From MWBF01 sp040772005 (lineage in GTDB: Bacteria > Chloroflexota > Anaerolineae > CG2-30-64-16): DNA of 64,000 nt. Shown in pieces: positions 14,834 through 24,296 of this stretch. The translations under genes were made by a program, and so were the position numbers. Every line of letters starts with the position of its first letter. The first letter of the stretch is position 1. The notes beneath the pieces were generated by a model. The model made no database searches. It was not told the origin of the DNA and saw only the letters and a program-made list of their open reading frames with translations. The stretch lies in contig JAXGYZ010000007.1 of assembly GCA_040772005.1 (NCBI GenBank), forward strand, positions 124,001-188,000, read 5' to 3'.

Positions 14834-16830
14834 ACGACCGCGCCGCTGCCCTGCGCGTGCCGGAACTGCGTCTCGTATAGCTGCGCGTACAACCCGCCGC
14901 GCGCAAGCAGCTCGACATGCGTCCCGCGTTCCACAAGCTGTCCCCGGTCGATGACCAGGATCACATCCGCCGCCAGAACCGTGCTCAAGCGGTGTGCGAT
15001 AACCAGCGATGTGCGACCCTGCATGATGCGCTCCAGCGCCTGCTGGATGAGCGCCTCCGACTGGCTGTCGAGCGACGACGTCGCCTCATCCAGTACCAGG
15101 ATGCGCGGATCCTTGAGAATGACGCGCGCAATCGCAACCCGCTGTTTTTCCCCGCCGGACAGCCGGTACCCCCGATTGCCCACCACCGTGTCATACCCAT
15201 CGGGTAACCCTGCAATGAAATGATGGATATTGGCCGCGCGGCAGGCTGCCTCAATCTCTGCATCCGTGGCATCCGGCCGCGCATAGAGGAGGTTCGCCCG
15301 GATGGTATCGTTGAATAGATAGGTCTCTTGCGTCACCATGCCGATTTGCGATGAGAGGGTGTCCAGCGTCAGGTCGCGCAGATCGTAGCCATCGATCGCG
15401 ATTCGCCCGCTCGTCGGATCATAGAGGCGGGGCAGCAGATAGGTGATCGTGGTCTTGCCTGCACCGCTCGGCCCAACCAGCGCGGCCAGTTGGCCCGGCC
15501 GCACGTCGAACGTGATGTTGCGCAGCGCCCAGCGCGGGCCGGTGTCAGCGGCAGCCTCAGCCTTGGCGCCATCCCCGTTGCCAGCGCGCGCGGCCGCGCC
15601 CTTCCTCTCCAGCTTGCCGGCCTCCTGCGACAAGGGCACGTTCGCATTACGACCGCCCCAGCCAAAGCGCTCGACCTCACTCAGTCCCGGTGCAGCCCCA
15701 CCGGGCGCGCTCTCGCCAGGCTCATAGCTAAACGACACATCTTCGAATCGCACTGCGCCCTGCACCGACTCCAGCCGCACCGCGCCGGACCGTTCATTGA
15801 TCTCGACTGGCAGGTCGAGTACTTCGAAAACGCGCTCGAAGCTGACCAGCGATGTCGCCAGGTCCATGCGCGCATTAGTCAGCGCGGACAGCGGGCCGTA
15901 GAGCATCCCCAGATAAGCCGTAAACGCGACGATCGTGCCGATGGTGAACCCCTGCTCACGCAATACCAGCAACCCGCCCACGTAGAATACAATGACGGTG
16001 CCGATGGCGCTGATGAGGCTGACGGTCAGCCAGAACCAGCGCATCATGAACGCCACCCGGATGCCCGCCCCGCGCACGCGCTGCGCACGCGTGCGAAAAC
16101 GCCCGACCTCCGTCCCTGAGCGGCCAAACAGCTTGACGAGCAGCGCGCCGCTGACGTTGAGCGTCTCGTTCATCATCGCGTTCATCTCAGCGTTGAGCGT
16201 CATCTGTTCGCGCACGATCGCCCGCAGCCGCCGGCCCAGCAGCCGCGCAGGAATCAGGAACAGAGGCAGCACAGCAATCGCCAGCAGGGTCAGCCGCCAC
16301 TCCAGCCGCAGCATGATCGCCAGGGTACTGACGAGCGTGACCACATTGGTGAAAAGATCAGGGATCGTTCCGGCCACGGCCCGCTGCGCACCGACCACGT
16401 CATTGTTAAGACGGGAGATGAGTTCGCCGGTCTTAGTGTTGGTGAAGAAGCGCAGCGACATGCGGTGTAAATGCGCGAACAGCCCCGTGCGGAGGTCCGC
16501 AATGACGCCCTCACCTACCGACGACCCCAGGTAGCGATGCACTACCCCCAACAGGCCATTCACCAGCGGCACGGCCAGCATGCCGAACGCCAGCAGCCCC
16601 AACCGGTGGAAGTCGCGCTGCGGCAGCGCCCGGTCGATCAGGTCGCGCGTCAGCAGCGGCGGCACCAATCCCAGCAGGGTCGTAAACAGGATCAGCGCCA
16701 GCATCCCGGCAATCTGCCCGGTATAGGGGCGCGCATATTCGAACGCACGCTTGATGAGCGCCCAGCTTACTGCCGGGCGATCCTGTTTTTCATCATAGCG
16801 GATCAGCGTCCACCAGCCACCATCGTGCAT
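14824..16830 (-). CDS. ABC exporter, fused permease-ATPase (MsbA/MDR-like)
   Basis: Half-transporter of 668 residues from ATG 16830. Six transmembrane helices occupy about residues 45-310 (ABC type IV exporter fold), followed by the ATPase: Walker A GPSGAGKTT, Q-loop MVTQETYLFND, signature LSGGEKQRVAIAR, Walker B ILVLDEATSSLD and H-loop VIAHRLST. It should work as a dimer exporting lipids or drugs. Unusually, about 60 residues rich in Gly, Ala and charged residues are inserted right after the first NBD strand (VRFEDVSFSYEPGE) and before RWALRNITFDV. Frames further upstream exist (to 16881), but GGGAG lies six bases before 16830. Confidence 0.93.
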   Translation of the reverse strand: MHDGGWWTLIRYDEKQDRPAVSWALIKRAFEYARPYTGQIAGMLALILFTTLLGLVPPLLTRDLIDRALPQRDFHRLGLLAFGMLAVPLVNGLLGVVHRYLGSSVGEGVIADLRTGLFAHLHRMSLRFFTNTKTGELISRLNNDVVGAQRAVAGTIPDLFTNVVTLVSTLAIMLRLEWRLTLLAIAVLPLFLIPARLLGRRLRAIVREQMTLNAEMNAMMNETLNVSGALLVKLFGRSGTEVGRFRTRAQRVRGAGIRVAFMMRWFWLTVSLISAIGTVIVFYVGGLLVLREQGFTIGTIVAFTAYLGMLYGPLSALTNARMDLATSLVSFERVFEVLDLPVEINERSGAVRLESVQGAVRFEDVSFSYEPGESAPGGAAPGLSEVERFGWGGRNANVPLSQEAGKLERKGAAARAGNGDGAKAEAAADTGPRWALRNITFDVRPGQLAALVGPSGAGKTTITYLLPRLYDPTSGRIAIDGYDLRDLTLDTLSSQIGMVTQETYLFNDTIRANLLYARPDATDAEIEAACRAANIHHFIAGLPDGYDTVVGNRGYRLSGGEKQRVAIARVILKDPRILVLDEATSSLDSQSEALIQQALERIMQGRTSLVIAHRLSTVLAADVILVIDRGQLVERGTHVELLARGGLYAQLYETQFRHAQGSGAVVNE

Positions 16831-17015
16831 TGTCGGCTCCCACTCCTTCACAGATTCGACGCCTATCATACCACTGCCCACTCAAATCGCGATTTCCATG
16901 ACCCAGCTTCTTGTCATGCCTCGAGCTTTGGAGTATCATAGAGCCGCAAAGCGCGGGCCTTCACAACAGGCCCCACCCATACCTATCGTCCATCCATCCA
17001 AAGGAGAACGTGGCG

Positions 17016-18083
17016 ATGCACAAAAAGCTGTTCATCCCGGGCCCAACCGAAGTCAGCGACGAAATCCTGCAGGCCATGGCCACCCCGATGATCGGCCACC
17101 GTTCGTCGGCCTATGCCGAATTGCACCAGGCCGTTGAAGCCAAACTCAAAAAGCTGCTAAACGCCGAGCGCCGGGTCTTTCTCTTCAGTTCCTCCTCCAC
17201 TGGCGTCATGGAAGGCGCGATCCGCAATGCCGTCGGCAAAAAGGTGCTCAACACCCTTAACGGGGAATTCTCCCGGCGCTGGTGGGAGATCGCGAAGAGC
17301 TGCGGTGTGGAGACCGAGACTATCGAGGTCGAACCGGGCAAGGCCATCACGCCTGAATCGGTCGACGCGGCCCTGGCGCAGGGTGGATTCGACACCCTCT
17401 GCCTGACCTACAACGAGACTTCCACGGGCATCCTCGGGCCCCTCGCGGATACGGCCCGCCTCGTGCGCGAGCAATACCCCGACATCATCATCATGGTCGA
17501 TGCCGTGAGCTGCATGGCCGGAACGCCCATCGATTTCGACGGCTGGGGATTGGACGTCTGCCTCGCAGGCGTGCAAAAGTGCTTTGCCCTGCCCCCCGGG
17601 CTCACCGTCTGCGCGGTGAGCGAACGTGCGCTCCAGCGGGCGGCCACCATCCCGCACCGCGGCTACTACTTCGACTTCCTCGACAACGAGAAGTTCGCAG
17701 CCAAGTTCAACACCCCGGCCACCCCGGCCATCAGCTTGATCTACGCACTGGACAAGCAGATGGACCGCATGTTTGAGGAAGGGCTGGAAAACCGCTACGC
17801 GCGCCACCTCGCCATGGCCGACCACTGCCGCACATGGGGCCGTACCCGCTTCAGCCTGTACGGAGACGAGCGCTACCTGTCGCCCACCATCACCCACATC
17901 ACCAATCCGGGCTTCGATTTCAGCGCGCTCAACAAGGAACTGGGCAAGCGCGGTGCGCAGATTTCCGACGGCTACGGCCCGTTCAAGGGCAAGACCTTCC
18001 GCATCGGCCACATGGGTGACCTGACCCTGGCCGACGTCCAGTGGTTAACTGCGCAGATTGACGACATCGTCAAAGCCAATTGA
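17016..18083 (+). CDS. Class V aminotransferase (serine-pyruvate / phosphoserine type)
   Basis: 355-residue fold-type I PLP enzyme of the alanine-glyoxylate/serine-pyruvate aminotransferase family. It opens KLFIPGPTEVSDEIL, has MIGHRSSAYAEL, the PLP-binding Asp in IIMVDAVSC and the Schiff-base Lys in LAGVQKCFALPPG. Since serA follows immediately, it most likely acts as the phosphoserine aminotransferase of serine synthesis, as in other lineages that lack classical SerC; this is inference from context. ATG 17016 has AAGGAG with good spacing. A heptad-phased inverted repeat starts right at its stop codon. Confidence 0.9.
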   Translation: MHKKLFIPGPTEVSDEILQAMATPMIGHRSSAYAELHQAVEAKLKKLLNAERRVFLFSSSSTGVMEGAIRNAVGKKVLNTLNGEFSRRWWEIAKSCGVETETIEVEPGKAITPESVDAALAQGGFDTLCLTYNETSTGILGPLADTARLVREQYPDIIIMVDAVSCMAGTPIDFDGWGLDVCLAGVQKCFALPPGLTVCAVSERALQRAATIPHRGYYFDFLDNEKFAAKFNTPATPAISLIYALDKQMDRMFEEGLENRYARHLAMADHCRTWGRTRFSLYGDERYLSPTITHITNPGFDFSALNKELGKRGAQISDGYGPFKGKTFRIGHMGDLTLADVQWLTAQIDDIVKAN

Positions 18084-18088
18084 AGATG

Positions 18089-18154
18089 AAAGATTGCAGA
18101 TTGAAGATCGAGATGGGTGCAACCCCGGTGAGGCATCTTTCAACTGCGATCTTT
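18089..18154. repeat. Heptad-phased inverted repeat (GATTGMA type)
   Basis: Between the aminotransferase and serA. The left arm (18089-18108) is made of 7-nt units GATTGCA/GATTGAA; the right arm (18135-18154) is its imperfect complement. It belongs to the same sequence type as 39712-39800. Confidence 0.75.
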
Positions 18155-18178
18155 ATTCATTAGGAAGGGACTGTGCTC

Positions 18179-19090
18179 ATGAAGGTACTCGTCTGTGATT
18201 CAATATCATCGCGCGCGGTAGAGCGCATGCGGAAAGCCGGCCTCGACGTGGATGTGCGCGACAAGATTACCCCCGAGGAATTGCTCGGCGCCATTCCGGA
18301 GTACGATGCCATGGTAGTGCGCAGCCGGACGAAGGTGCGCAAGCCGGTCCTGGATGCTGCCACCAACCTGAAGGTCATCGTGCGTGGTGGTGTCGGCGTG
18401 GACAATATCGACGTGGACTATGCACAGGCCCAAGGCGTCAAGGTCCTCAATACGCCAGGGGCCAGCACACACGCAGTCGCGGAGCTTGCCATCGCGTACA
18501 TCTTCGCCCTGGCTCGCCCCATCGTGCAGGCCACCGCATCGCTGCGCGACGGCCTGTGGGAGAAGGCGAAGTTCGAAGGCATCGAGGTCGCGGGCAAGGT
18601 CATCGGCGTCATCGGCATGGGTCGCATCGGCACGGCAGTCGCGCAGCGCGCGGCCGCGCTGGGCATGCTGGTCCTCGGCTATGACAGCCAGACCGTCGGC
18701 CCGGCACCCTACATGCACATGGTCGAGTTGGACGAGCTGTACGCCCGCTCGGACTTCATCAGCCTGCACATCCCGCTCACCGAATCGTCCAAGCATATGA
18801 TCAATGCCGCCACATTTGCCAGAATGAAGAAGGGCGTCCGTATTGTAGACTGCGCACGCGGCGGCGTCCTGGATGAGACGGCCCTCTACGATGCCATTGT
18901 CTCCGGCCAGGTCGCGGGCGCAGCCCTCGACGTCTTTGAGACCGAGCCGCTGAACGACCGGCGGCTGTTCGAGTTGCCCCAGGTCATCGGCTCGCCGCAT
19001 ATCGGCGCGAGCACGCATGAAGCCACCGCGCGCATCGGAGATGAGGTTGCTGACCTGCTGATCGGCGCCAGCCAGGAAGCCCGCGAATGA
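18179..19090 (+). CDS. serA: D-3-phosphoglycerate dehydrogenase, short form
   Basis: First enzyme of serine synthesis, oxidising 3-phosphoglycerate with NAD. 303 residues: substrate half MKVLVCDSISSRAVERM, NAD-binding GMGRIGTAVAQRAAALGM, catalytic Arg in CARGGVLDE, Glu in VFETEPL and His in GSPHIGAST. There is no C-terminal ACT domain, so no serine feedback site is expected in this polypeptide. ATG 18179 is preferred; GTG 18173 lies closer to AGGAAGG and is possible. The stop overlaps the DUF1015 start by four bases, and the class V aminotransferase is upstream, forming a serine-biosynthesis operon. Confidence 0.93.
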   Translation: MKVLVCDSISSRAVERMRKAGLDVDVRDKITPEELLGAIPEYDAMVVRSRTKVRKPVLDAATNLKVIVRGGVGVDNIDVDYAQAQGVKVLNTPGASTHAVAELAIAYIFALARPIVQATASLRDGLWEKAKFEGIEVAGKVIGVIGMGRIGTAVAQRAAALGMLVLGYDSQTVGPAPYMHMVELDELYARSDFISLHIPLTESSKHMINAATFARMKKGVRIVDCARGGVLDETALYDAIVSGQVAGAALDVFETEPLNDRRLFELPQVIGSPHIGASTHEATARIGDEVADLLIGASQEARE

Positions 19091-20406
19091 CCCGTCGTCC
19101 CATCGGCGCGATCGTACCGAAGGTGCTGCTGCCGCGTCCCGGCGTGGACCTGCACAAGTGGGCCGTCATCGCCTGCGATCAGTTCACCTCCGAGCCAGAG
19201 TATTGGCAGGCGGTCGCTGACGAGGTCGGTGACGCGCCTTCAACCCTGCACCTGATCCTGCCCGAAGCGTACCTGGACACGCCCGAAGAAGCACGCCGCG
19301 TGCGCTCGATCAAGGCCGCCATGCAGGACTACCTGCAACAAGGGCTTTTTGTCGAGCATGAGGGACTGATCCTCGTCGAACGGGAGGCCGGCGGCAAAAC
19401 CCGACACGGTATCATGCTGGCGCTCGACCTCGACGCGTATGACTATAGCCGGGGCGCGGCCAGCCTGATCCGGGCAACGGAAGGCACGATCCTGGAGCGC
19501 ATCCCGCCGCGCATCCGCATCCGCGACGGCGCGCCGCTGGAGTTGCCCCACATCCTCGTCCTGATCGATGATCCAGGCCGCACCGTCATCGAGCCGCTGG
19601 TGGCAACGCGCGACCGGCTGCGGCCCTTGTACGACACCGAGCTGATGCTCGGCAGCGGCCACCTGCGCGGGTTCCTGGCGGACGATCCCGCCCTGACCGG
19701 CCAGGCGCTTGGTGCATTGGCAGCACTGGCTGATCCGGCGGCGTTCGCCGTGAAATACGATCTGCCGCCCTCCACGCCAGTGCTCCTCTTCGCAATGGGC
19801 GACGGCAATCACTCGCTCGCGACGGCCAAGACAATCTGGGAGCAGCTCAAATCCGGGGTCGGGCGCGACCACCCGGCGCGCTATGCGCTGGTCGAGGTGG
19901 AGAACATCCACGATGCAGGACTGACCTTCGAGCCCATCCTGCGCGTCCTGTTCGATGTGCGCGGTGACCTCGCAGCCGCCCTGGCCGCCTACTACGGCGC
20001 GCGCTATCGCCTGACCCCCTGCGCCACCGTGGACGAGATGGTAGCAACGGTGGACGGGCAGGCCGCTGCGCACGAACACAAGATCGGCATGATCCTGCCC
20101 GGCGGTTACGCCGTTATCTCCGTGGCCGACCCACCCGCTAACCTGCCCGTAGGCACGCTTCAGCTCTTCCTCGATGACCTGGGGCGCCACGTCGGCTTCG
20201 GCAAGATGGACTACGTGCATGGCATTGAGGTGGCTGTGCGGCTTGGCGCGCAGCCGGGCAACGCAGGATTCTACCTGCCAGCCATTGCCAAGAATGACTT
20301 CTTCAAGACGGTCATCGTGGACGGTGCGCTGCCGCGCAAAACCTTCTCCATGGGCGAAGCCAGGGAGAAACGCTTCTACATGGAGGCACGGCAGATTGCC
20401 GCGTAA
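19087..20406 (+). CDS. DUF1015 family protein
   Basis: 439-residue protein of the DUF1015 family, which commonly travels with serA and phosphoserine aminotransferase in Firmicutes, Thermotogae and Chloroflexota. Family markers visible are AIVPKVLLPRPGVDLHKWAVI near the start, FAMGDGNHSLATAKTIWE in the middle (H and the D of GDGNHS conserved) and KNDFFKTVIVDGALPRKTFSMGEA at the C-terminus. Its biochemical role is not known to me; the four-base overlap with serA argues for a role in serine metabolism or its control. No membrane or signal segments. Confidence 0.85.
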   Translation: MTRRPIGAIVPKVLLPRPGVDLHKWAVIACDQFTSEPEYWQAVADEVGDAPSTLHLILPEAYLDTPEEARRVRSIKAAMQDYLQQGLFVEHEGLILVEREAGGKTRHGIMLALDLDAYDYSRGAASLIRATEGTILERIPPRIRIRDGAPLELPHILVLIDDPGRTVIEPLVATRDRLRPLYDTELMLGSGHLRGFLADDPALTGQALGALAALADPAAFAVKYDLPPSTPVLLFAMGDGNHSLATAKTIWEQLKSGVGRDHPARYALVEVENIHDAGLTFEPILRVLFDVRGDLAAALAAYYGARYRLTPCATVDEMVATVDGQAAAHEHKIGMILPGGYAVISVADPPANLPVGTLQLFLDDLGRHVGFGKMDYVHGIEVAVRLGAQPGNAGFYLPAIAKNDFFKTVIVDGALPRKTFSMGEAREKRFYMEARQIAA

Positions 20407-20536
20407 GCGGAACCGGCCGGAACCCCGCCTCAGCCGCATCCCCCAGGTTCGGCCACAGATGGGTGTTCCAGAGCAAAAGACTTGTCCGTAGCGTTGCAGT
20501 TGGTGTCAGTCACTTATTCACTTCAGGAGGTCGGCA

Positions 20537-23500
20537 ATGTCCCAGTCCCGGCGCCGCATGGCGCACTCGTTGAACCTGTTGTTGGCAGTAGTGTTCGTCT
20601 TCTCCCTCGTAGCCGTACCGGCATCAGCCGCGCCGGTCGCCCAGGGCACCGATGAAGTCACCATCACGATCCTGCACAACAACGACTTTCACGGCAACCT
20701 GGAGCTGGCGGGCAGCAATCCCGGCATCGCCCGGCTCGGCAAGGCCATCAAGGATGTCCGCACCGAGGTCGGCGCGGAGAATGTCATCCTGTTGGATGTC
20801 GGCGACAACATGCAGGGCTCACTGCTCTCGAACCTGTTCAAGGGCAAGCCCACCATCGATCTCTTCAATTACCTGGGCTACCAGGCCACCACCTTCGGCA
20901 ACCACGAATTTGACTGGGGCCAGCAGGTGCTGCAAGAGCGCATCGCCGAGGCTGACTTCCCGTACGTCACAGCCAACGTCGTCGTAAATGACACGGGCAA
21001 CTGTGCAACCGCCGGCTGGACGACGCCCACCTGGGCCGAGCCGTTTACCACCATCACAGCCGGTCATACCGGCAACGAGGTAAAGGTCGGCGTGATCGGC
21101 GTCACGACGCCCGAGACGCCCTACATCACCATCGCCAGCGCAACCGAGGGTCTCTGCTTCAAGGACCCAGCTGAGTCTATCATCCACCATTACGATGCGA
21201 TGAAGGCCGCGGGCGCCCAGGTTATCGTCGTGCTGAGCCACCTCGGCTACACCGATGGCGGCTACGGCTACGGCTTTGTTGTCTACGGCGACCAGACGCT
21301 GGCGAAGAAGCTGGTGGCCGCGGGCAAGAAGCCCGACATCATCCTCGGCGGCCACAGCCACACCGATCTCGCAGCCGCGACCATCGTCGACGGCGTGCCT
21401 GTCGTGCAGGCCCACTATGCGGGCCGCAAGCTGGGCCGCGCGACCGTAACTGTCAACAAGACGACCGGCGCAGTCTCCGTCGCCTGGCAGCGCATCGTCC
21501 TCAGCGCAAGCAGCCCGGAGGATCCGGACACGAAGGCCCGCGTCGAGATGTGGACGAACGACCCGTGGTATCAGGGCGAAATCAACCGGGTCGTCGGCTA
21601 CACCAACGTGGACCTGGTCCGTAACTACAATGGCGACTCGACGATGGGCGCGTTCGTCAACGATGCCATCTACAATGACCTGAACACCGATGCCGTGCCT
21701 GAGAACGATGTCGACATCGTTTTCAACAACCCGGGTGGCCTGCGCAACGACATCCTGACGGGTGGCGTCGCACCCTTCACCTTGACGCACGGCCTCCTGT
21801 TCAACGTCCTGCCCTTCGGCAACCAGACCGTCGTCGGCACCATGACCGGCGCGGAAATCCTGGATATCCTGAACCAGAGCGCCACCCTATTCAAGGGGGC
21901 CATTCAGGTCGCCGGCATCCGCTACATCTTCTACAACTACACCGACAGCCTGCCTGGCCCGCAGCCGTGGGCGTGGGGCGCCTACGGTGTCATGGTCAAG
22001 AACCGCGCAACCGGCCACTGGCGGCAACTGGATGTCAACAAGACCTACAAGGTCGCCACAAACGAGTTCCTTGCGCCCGCAGGCCAGGACGGGTTCCTCG
22101 GCTTCAAGTACCTGAAGAACAACACCTACTGGGGCGACATGCTGGACGGCGTCGAGCGGTGGGTCAGCAAGACCTACACGCAGGCCAACCCGTACGATGC
22201 CCGGCTGGATGGCCGCATTGCCCGTAACGGGACCGCCACCGGCGGCTCGGTTGTGCCGGTCACGCTGCTGCACCACAATGACTCCCACGGCAACCTGTAC
22301 AAGGGCCGCTACGTGGGCTACACCCAGCTTGCCACGCTCATCAAGCAAGAACGGGCCCACAACCCGCAGCGCACCCTGCTCATCAACACCGGCGACCAGA
22401 TTCAGGGCGACGCGATGATGTACTACTACAAGAGCGCGCCCTTTGGCTACGGCGCGGATGGCACGCCGCTGCCTCCCGCCCTGCACCTGCACCCGATGAT
22501 GGCCGTGATGAACTACATGAACTACGCGGCCTGGACGTTGGGCAACCATGAATTCAACTTCGGCAAGGACGTCTTCGTCGGCGTGCTCAGCCAATCCAAC
22601 GCGCCGGTCATGCAGGCCAACATCAAGGATACGGGCGAGTACGGTCTGGCAGACGTCCCCGTGAAGGCCTACACCATGGTCCGGCTGCCCGCGCCGTCCT
22701 TCCGCAAGCGCATGGACATCGCGCTGCTCGGCATCGGCAACCACCGCATCCCGAACTATGAGCTCCCCAGCAACATCCCGGGGCTGACCTTCCTCGATCC
22801 CATCGAGACAGCCAAGATCTATGCACCGCAGTTGCAGCGGGCGGCGGACGCCGTGGTGGCCGTCACCCACATCGGTTTCACTTCGAATCCCAAGAGCGTC
22901 GAGGTGGACACGAAGGTTGACACGAACCTGGCCGCCCAGGCCACCGGTATCGACGTCATCCTCGGTGGCCACAGCCACACCGATCCCACGAAGCAGACCG
23001 ATGCCTCGGGCGACTACAAGTACCTGCCGGCGATCGTCGGTGCGCCCGATGGGACGCCGGTCCTCATCAATCACGCCTACCGCTACAACAACTACCTCGG
23101 CCAGGTCGTCATGGGCCTGCTGCCCACCGCAGCCGGCAACTGGCGCGTCATGAGCCGCGCGGGCCGCTACCAGGCCGTGACGATGAGCACCCCGGAAGAC
23201 CCCGAGGTCAAGGCGATTGTCGACCCATACGTGGCCGCACTCGACGCCTACACCCAGACGGTCATCGGCCAGACGACAGTCCCGCTGGATGCGCTGCAAG
23301 GCTACACACAGGAGACGAACGCCGCGAATATGCAGGCGGATGCCTCCGTCTGGGAGCTCACCCGCAACGGGCAGACGGTGGACTTCCACCTGTCCGGCGC
23401 GATGAGCAACCGCAAGGTAGCTGACGCTGCGACGCCCGCGAGCCCCGTAACTCTCAAGGTGAATGACATGTTCACCCTGATGCCCTACGAGAACTCGCTG

Positions 23501-24085
23501 CTCGTCATCCAGATGAACGGCCCGCAGCTCAAGGCCATCCTCGAACGCGCCTACCGCAACTACTACTACTACAAGTATGTCCCCGGCTTCGGCGGCTACT
23601 CGCACTACACGACCTGCATGCTGACGACCAACCAGGGCGTGCAGATCACGTACAACGATACGGCCCCCGCGCTGCCGGATGGCAACAACGTCGTCTCGCT
23701 GACGGTCAACGGCGTGCCCGTCGACTTCAGCGATGCGACCAAGCTCTACAATGTCTCGACGGTCAACTACCTGGCCGCCGGGTCGTGCAACTTCAACGAC
23801 GCCGGGCAGACCCTCTGGCCGCTGGCGCAGACCGTCGCTGACACGCAGCTCTACGTCCGCGATGCAGTCATCGCCTACATCAAGGCCCAGACCGATGCTA
23901 TCGCGCCCGCCATCGAAGGCCGGTTGGTGTTCAACACTCCCGGTGGCGTCGCGGCGGCCGCGGCACCGGCTGTCGAGCCCGTGTGGCAGCTCGAGTTCAT
24001 CCAGCCTGAGTTCGTGACTGTCTCGCCTGACGTGCCGGACGAAGACTTACTGAACCTCGACTGGACCTACACACCCGCGAACTGA
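20537..24085 (+). CDS. Secreted double 5'-nucleotidase / 2',3'-cyclic phosphodiesterase
   Basis: 1182-residue exported protein made of two complete UshA-like modules in tandem. A signal peptide (VFVFSLVAVPASA) precedes module 1 (about 38-555): metal motifs HNNDFHG, DVGDNMQG, FGNHEFDWG, VLSHLG, GGHSHTD, then the C-terminal domain with NNPGGLRND and PFGNQ. Module 2 (about 560-1150) repeats HHNDSHG, NTGDQIQG, LGNHEFNFG, THIGF and GGHSHTD, but its C-terminal domain has SGAMSNRK in place of N-x-GG-x-R and PYENS. Usual single-module length is about 550. It would dephosphorylate extracellular nucleotides for phosphate and nucleoside uptake. RBS CAGGAGG precedes ATG 20537; no anchor is seen at the C-terminus. 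Confidence 0.93.
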   Translation: MSQSRRRMAHSLNLLLAVVFVFSLVAVPASAAPVAQGTDEVTITILHNNDFHGNLELAGSNPGIARLGKAIKDVRTEVGAENVILLDVGDNMQGSLLSNLFKGKPTIDLFNYLGYQATTFGNHEFDWGQQVLQERIAEADFPYVTANVVVNDTGNCATAGWTTPTWAEPFTTITAGHTGNEVKVGVIGVTTPETPYITIASATEGLCFKDPAESIIHHYDAMKAAGAQVIVVLSHLGYTDGGYGYGFVVYGDQTLAKKLVAAGKKPDIILGGHSHTDLAAATIVDGVPVVQAHYAGRKLGRATVTVNKTTGAVSVAWQRIVLSASSPEDPDTKARVEMWTNDPWYQGEINRVVGYTNVDLVRNYNGDSTMGAFVNDAIYNDLNTDAVPENDVDIVFNNPGGLRNDILTGGVAPFTLTHGLLFNVLPFGNQTVVGTMTGAEILDILNQSATLFKGAIQVAGIRYIFYNYTDSLPGPQPWAWGAYGVMVKNRATGHWRQLDVNKTYKVATNEFLAPAGQDGFLGFKYLKNNTYWGDMLDGVERWVSKTYTQANPYDARLDGRIARNGTATGGSVVPVTLLHHNDSHGNLYKGRYVGYTQLATLIKQERAHNPQRTLLINTGDQIQGDAMMYYYKSAPFGYGADGTPLPPALHLHPMMAVMNYMNYAAWTLGNHEFNFGKDVFVGVLSQSNAPVMQANIKDTGEYGLADVPVKAYTMVRLPAPSFRKRMDIALLGIGNHRIPNYELPSNIPGLTFLDPIETAKIYAPQLQRAADAVVAVTHIGFTSNPKSVEVDTKVDTNLAAQATGIDVILGGHSHTDPTKQTDASGDYKYLPAIVGAPDGTPVLINHAYRYNNYLGQVVMGLLPTAAGNWRVMSRAGRYQAVTMSTPEDPEVKAIVDPYVAALDAYTQTVIGQTTVPLDALQGYTQETNAANMQADASVWELTRNGQTVDFHLSGAMSNRKVADAATPASPVTLKVNDMFTLMPYENSLLVIQMNGPQLKAILERAYRNYYYYKYVPGFGGYSHYTTCMLTTNQGVQITYNDTAPALPDGNNVVSLTVNGVPVDFSDATKLYNVSTVNYLAAGSCNFNDAGQTLWPLAQTVADTQLYVRDAVIAYIKAQTDAIAPAIEGRLVFNTPGGVAAAAAPAVEPVWQLEFIQPEFVTVSPDVPDEDLLNLDWTYTPAN

Positions 24086-24091
24086 CGCGTT

Positions 24092-24133
24092 GGCGTCGCA
24101 GATGACCTGCCTGCGCAAGTCATCTGCGACGCC
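24092..24133 (+). terminator. 15-bp perfect hairpin after the nucleotidase gene
   Basis: GGCGTCGCAGATGAC (24092-24106) pairs perfectly with 24119-24133 across a 12-base loop. There is no T-run, so either an RNA-stabilising 3' stem or a factor-assisted terminator. Confidence 0.55.
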
Positions 24134-24154
24134 CTCACAACGAATACTGGCCCG

Positions 24155-24198
24155 TGCGTTGCACGTTGGAGGTTGACTCTGGCGTGCAACGCATTTTC
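24155..24198 (+). terminator. Hairpin plus TTTTC, with heptad units in the loop
   Basis: TGCGTTGCACG (24155-24165) pairs with CGTGCAACGCA (24183-24193), followed by TTTTC. The sequence GTTGCAC-GTTGGAG-GTTGACT is phased by 7 nt, like other repeat loci in the window. Confidence 0.55.
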
Positions 24199-24231
24199 AT
24201 ATCCCTGCGGCTGCTGCAACCGGAAACCTCT

Positions 24232-24260
24232 TTGAAGCGTACTAACATTTGTGCTATACT
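24232..24260 (+). promoter_or_regulatory. Promoter of the membrane hydrolase cassette
   Basis: TTGAAG (24232-24237), a 17-base spacer and TATACT (24255-24260), 36 bases before ATG 24297. The -10 is preceded by TGC, giving the extended form also seen at other promoters here. Confidence 0.7.
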
Positions 24261-24296
24261 TGCATCAGTTCAAACCCGTGCCGGTGGGTCATCATC

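Noticed and set aside
21887..23605. 572-codon open frame antisense to the nucleotidase
   Set aside because: Same cause: a low-complexity Val/Arg/His-rich translation opposite a clear gene, with no ribosome site.
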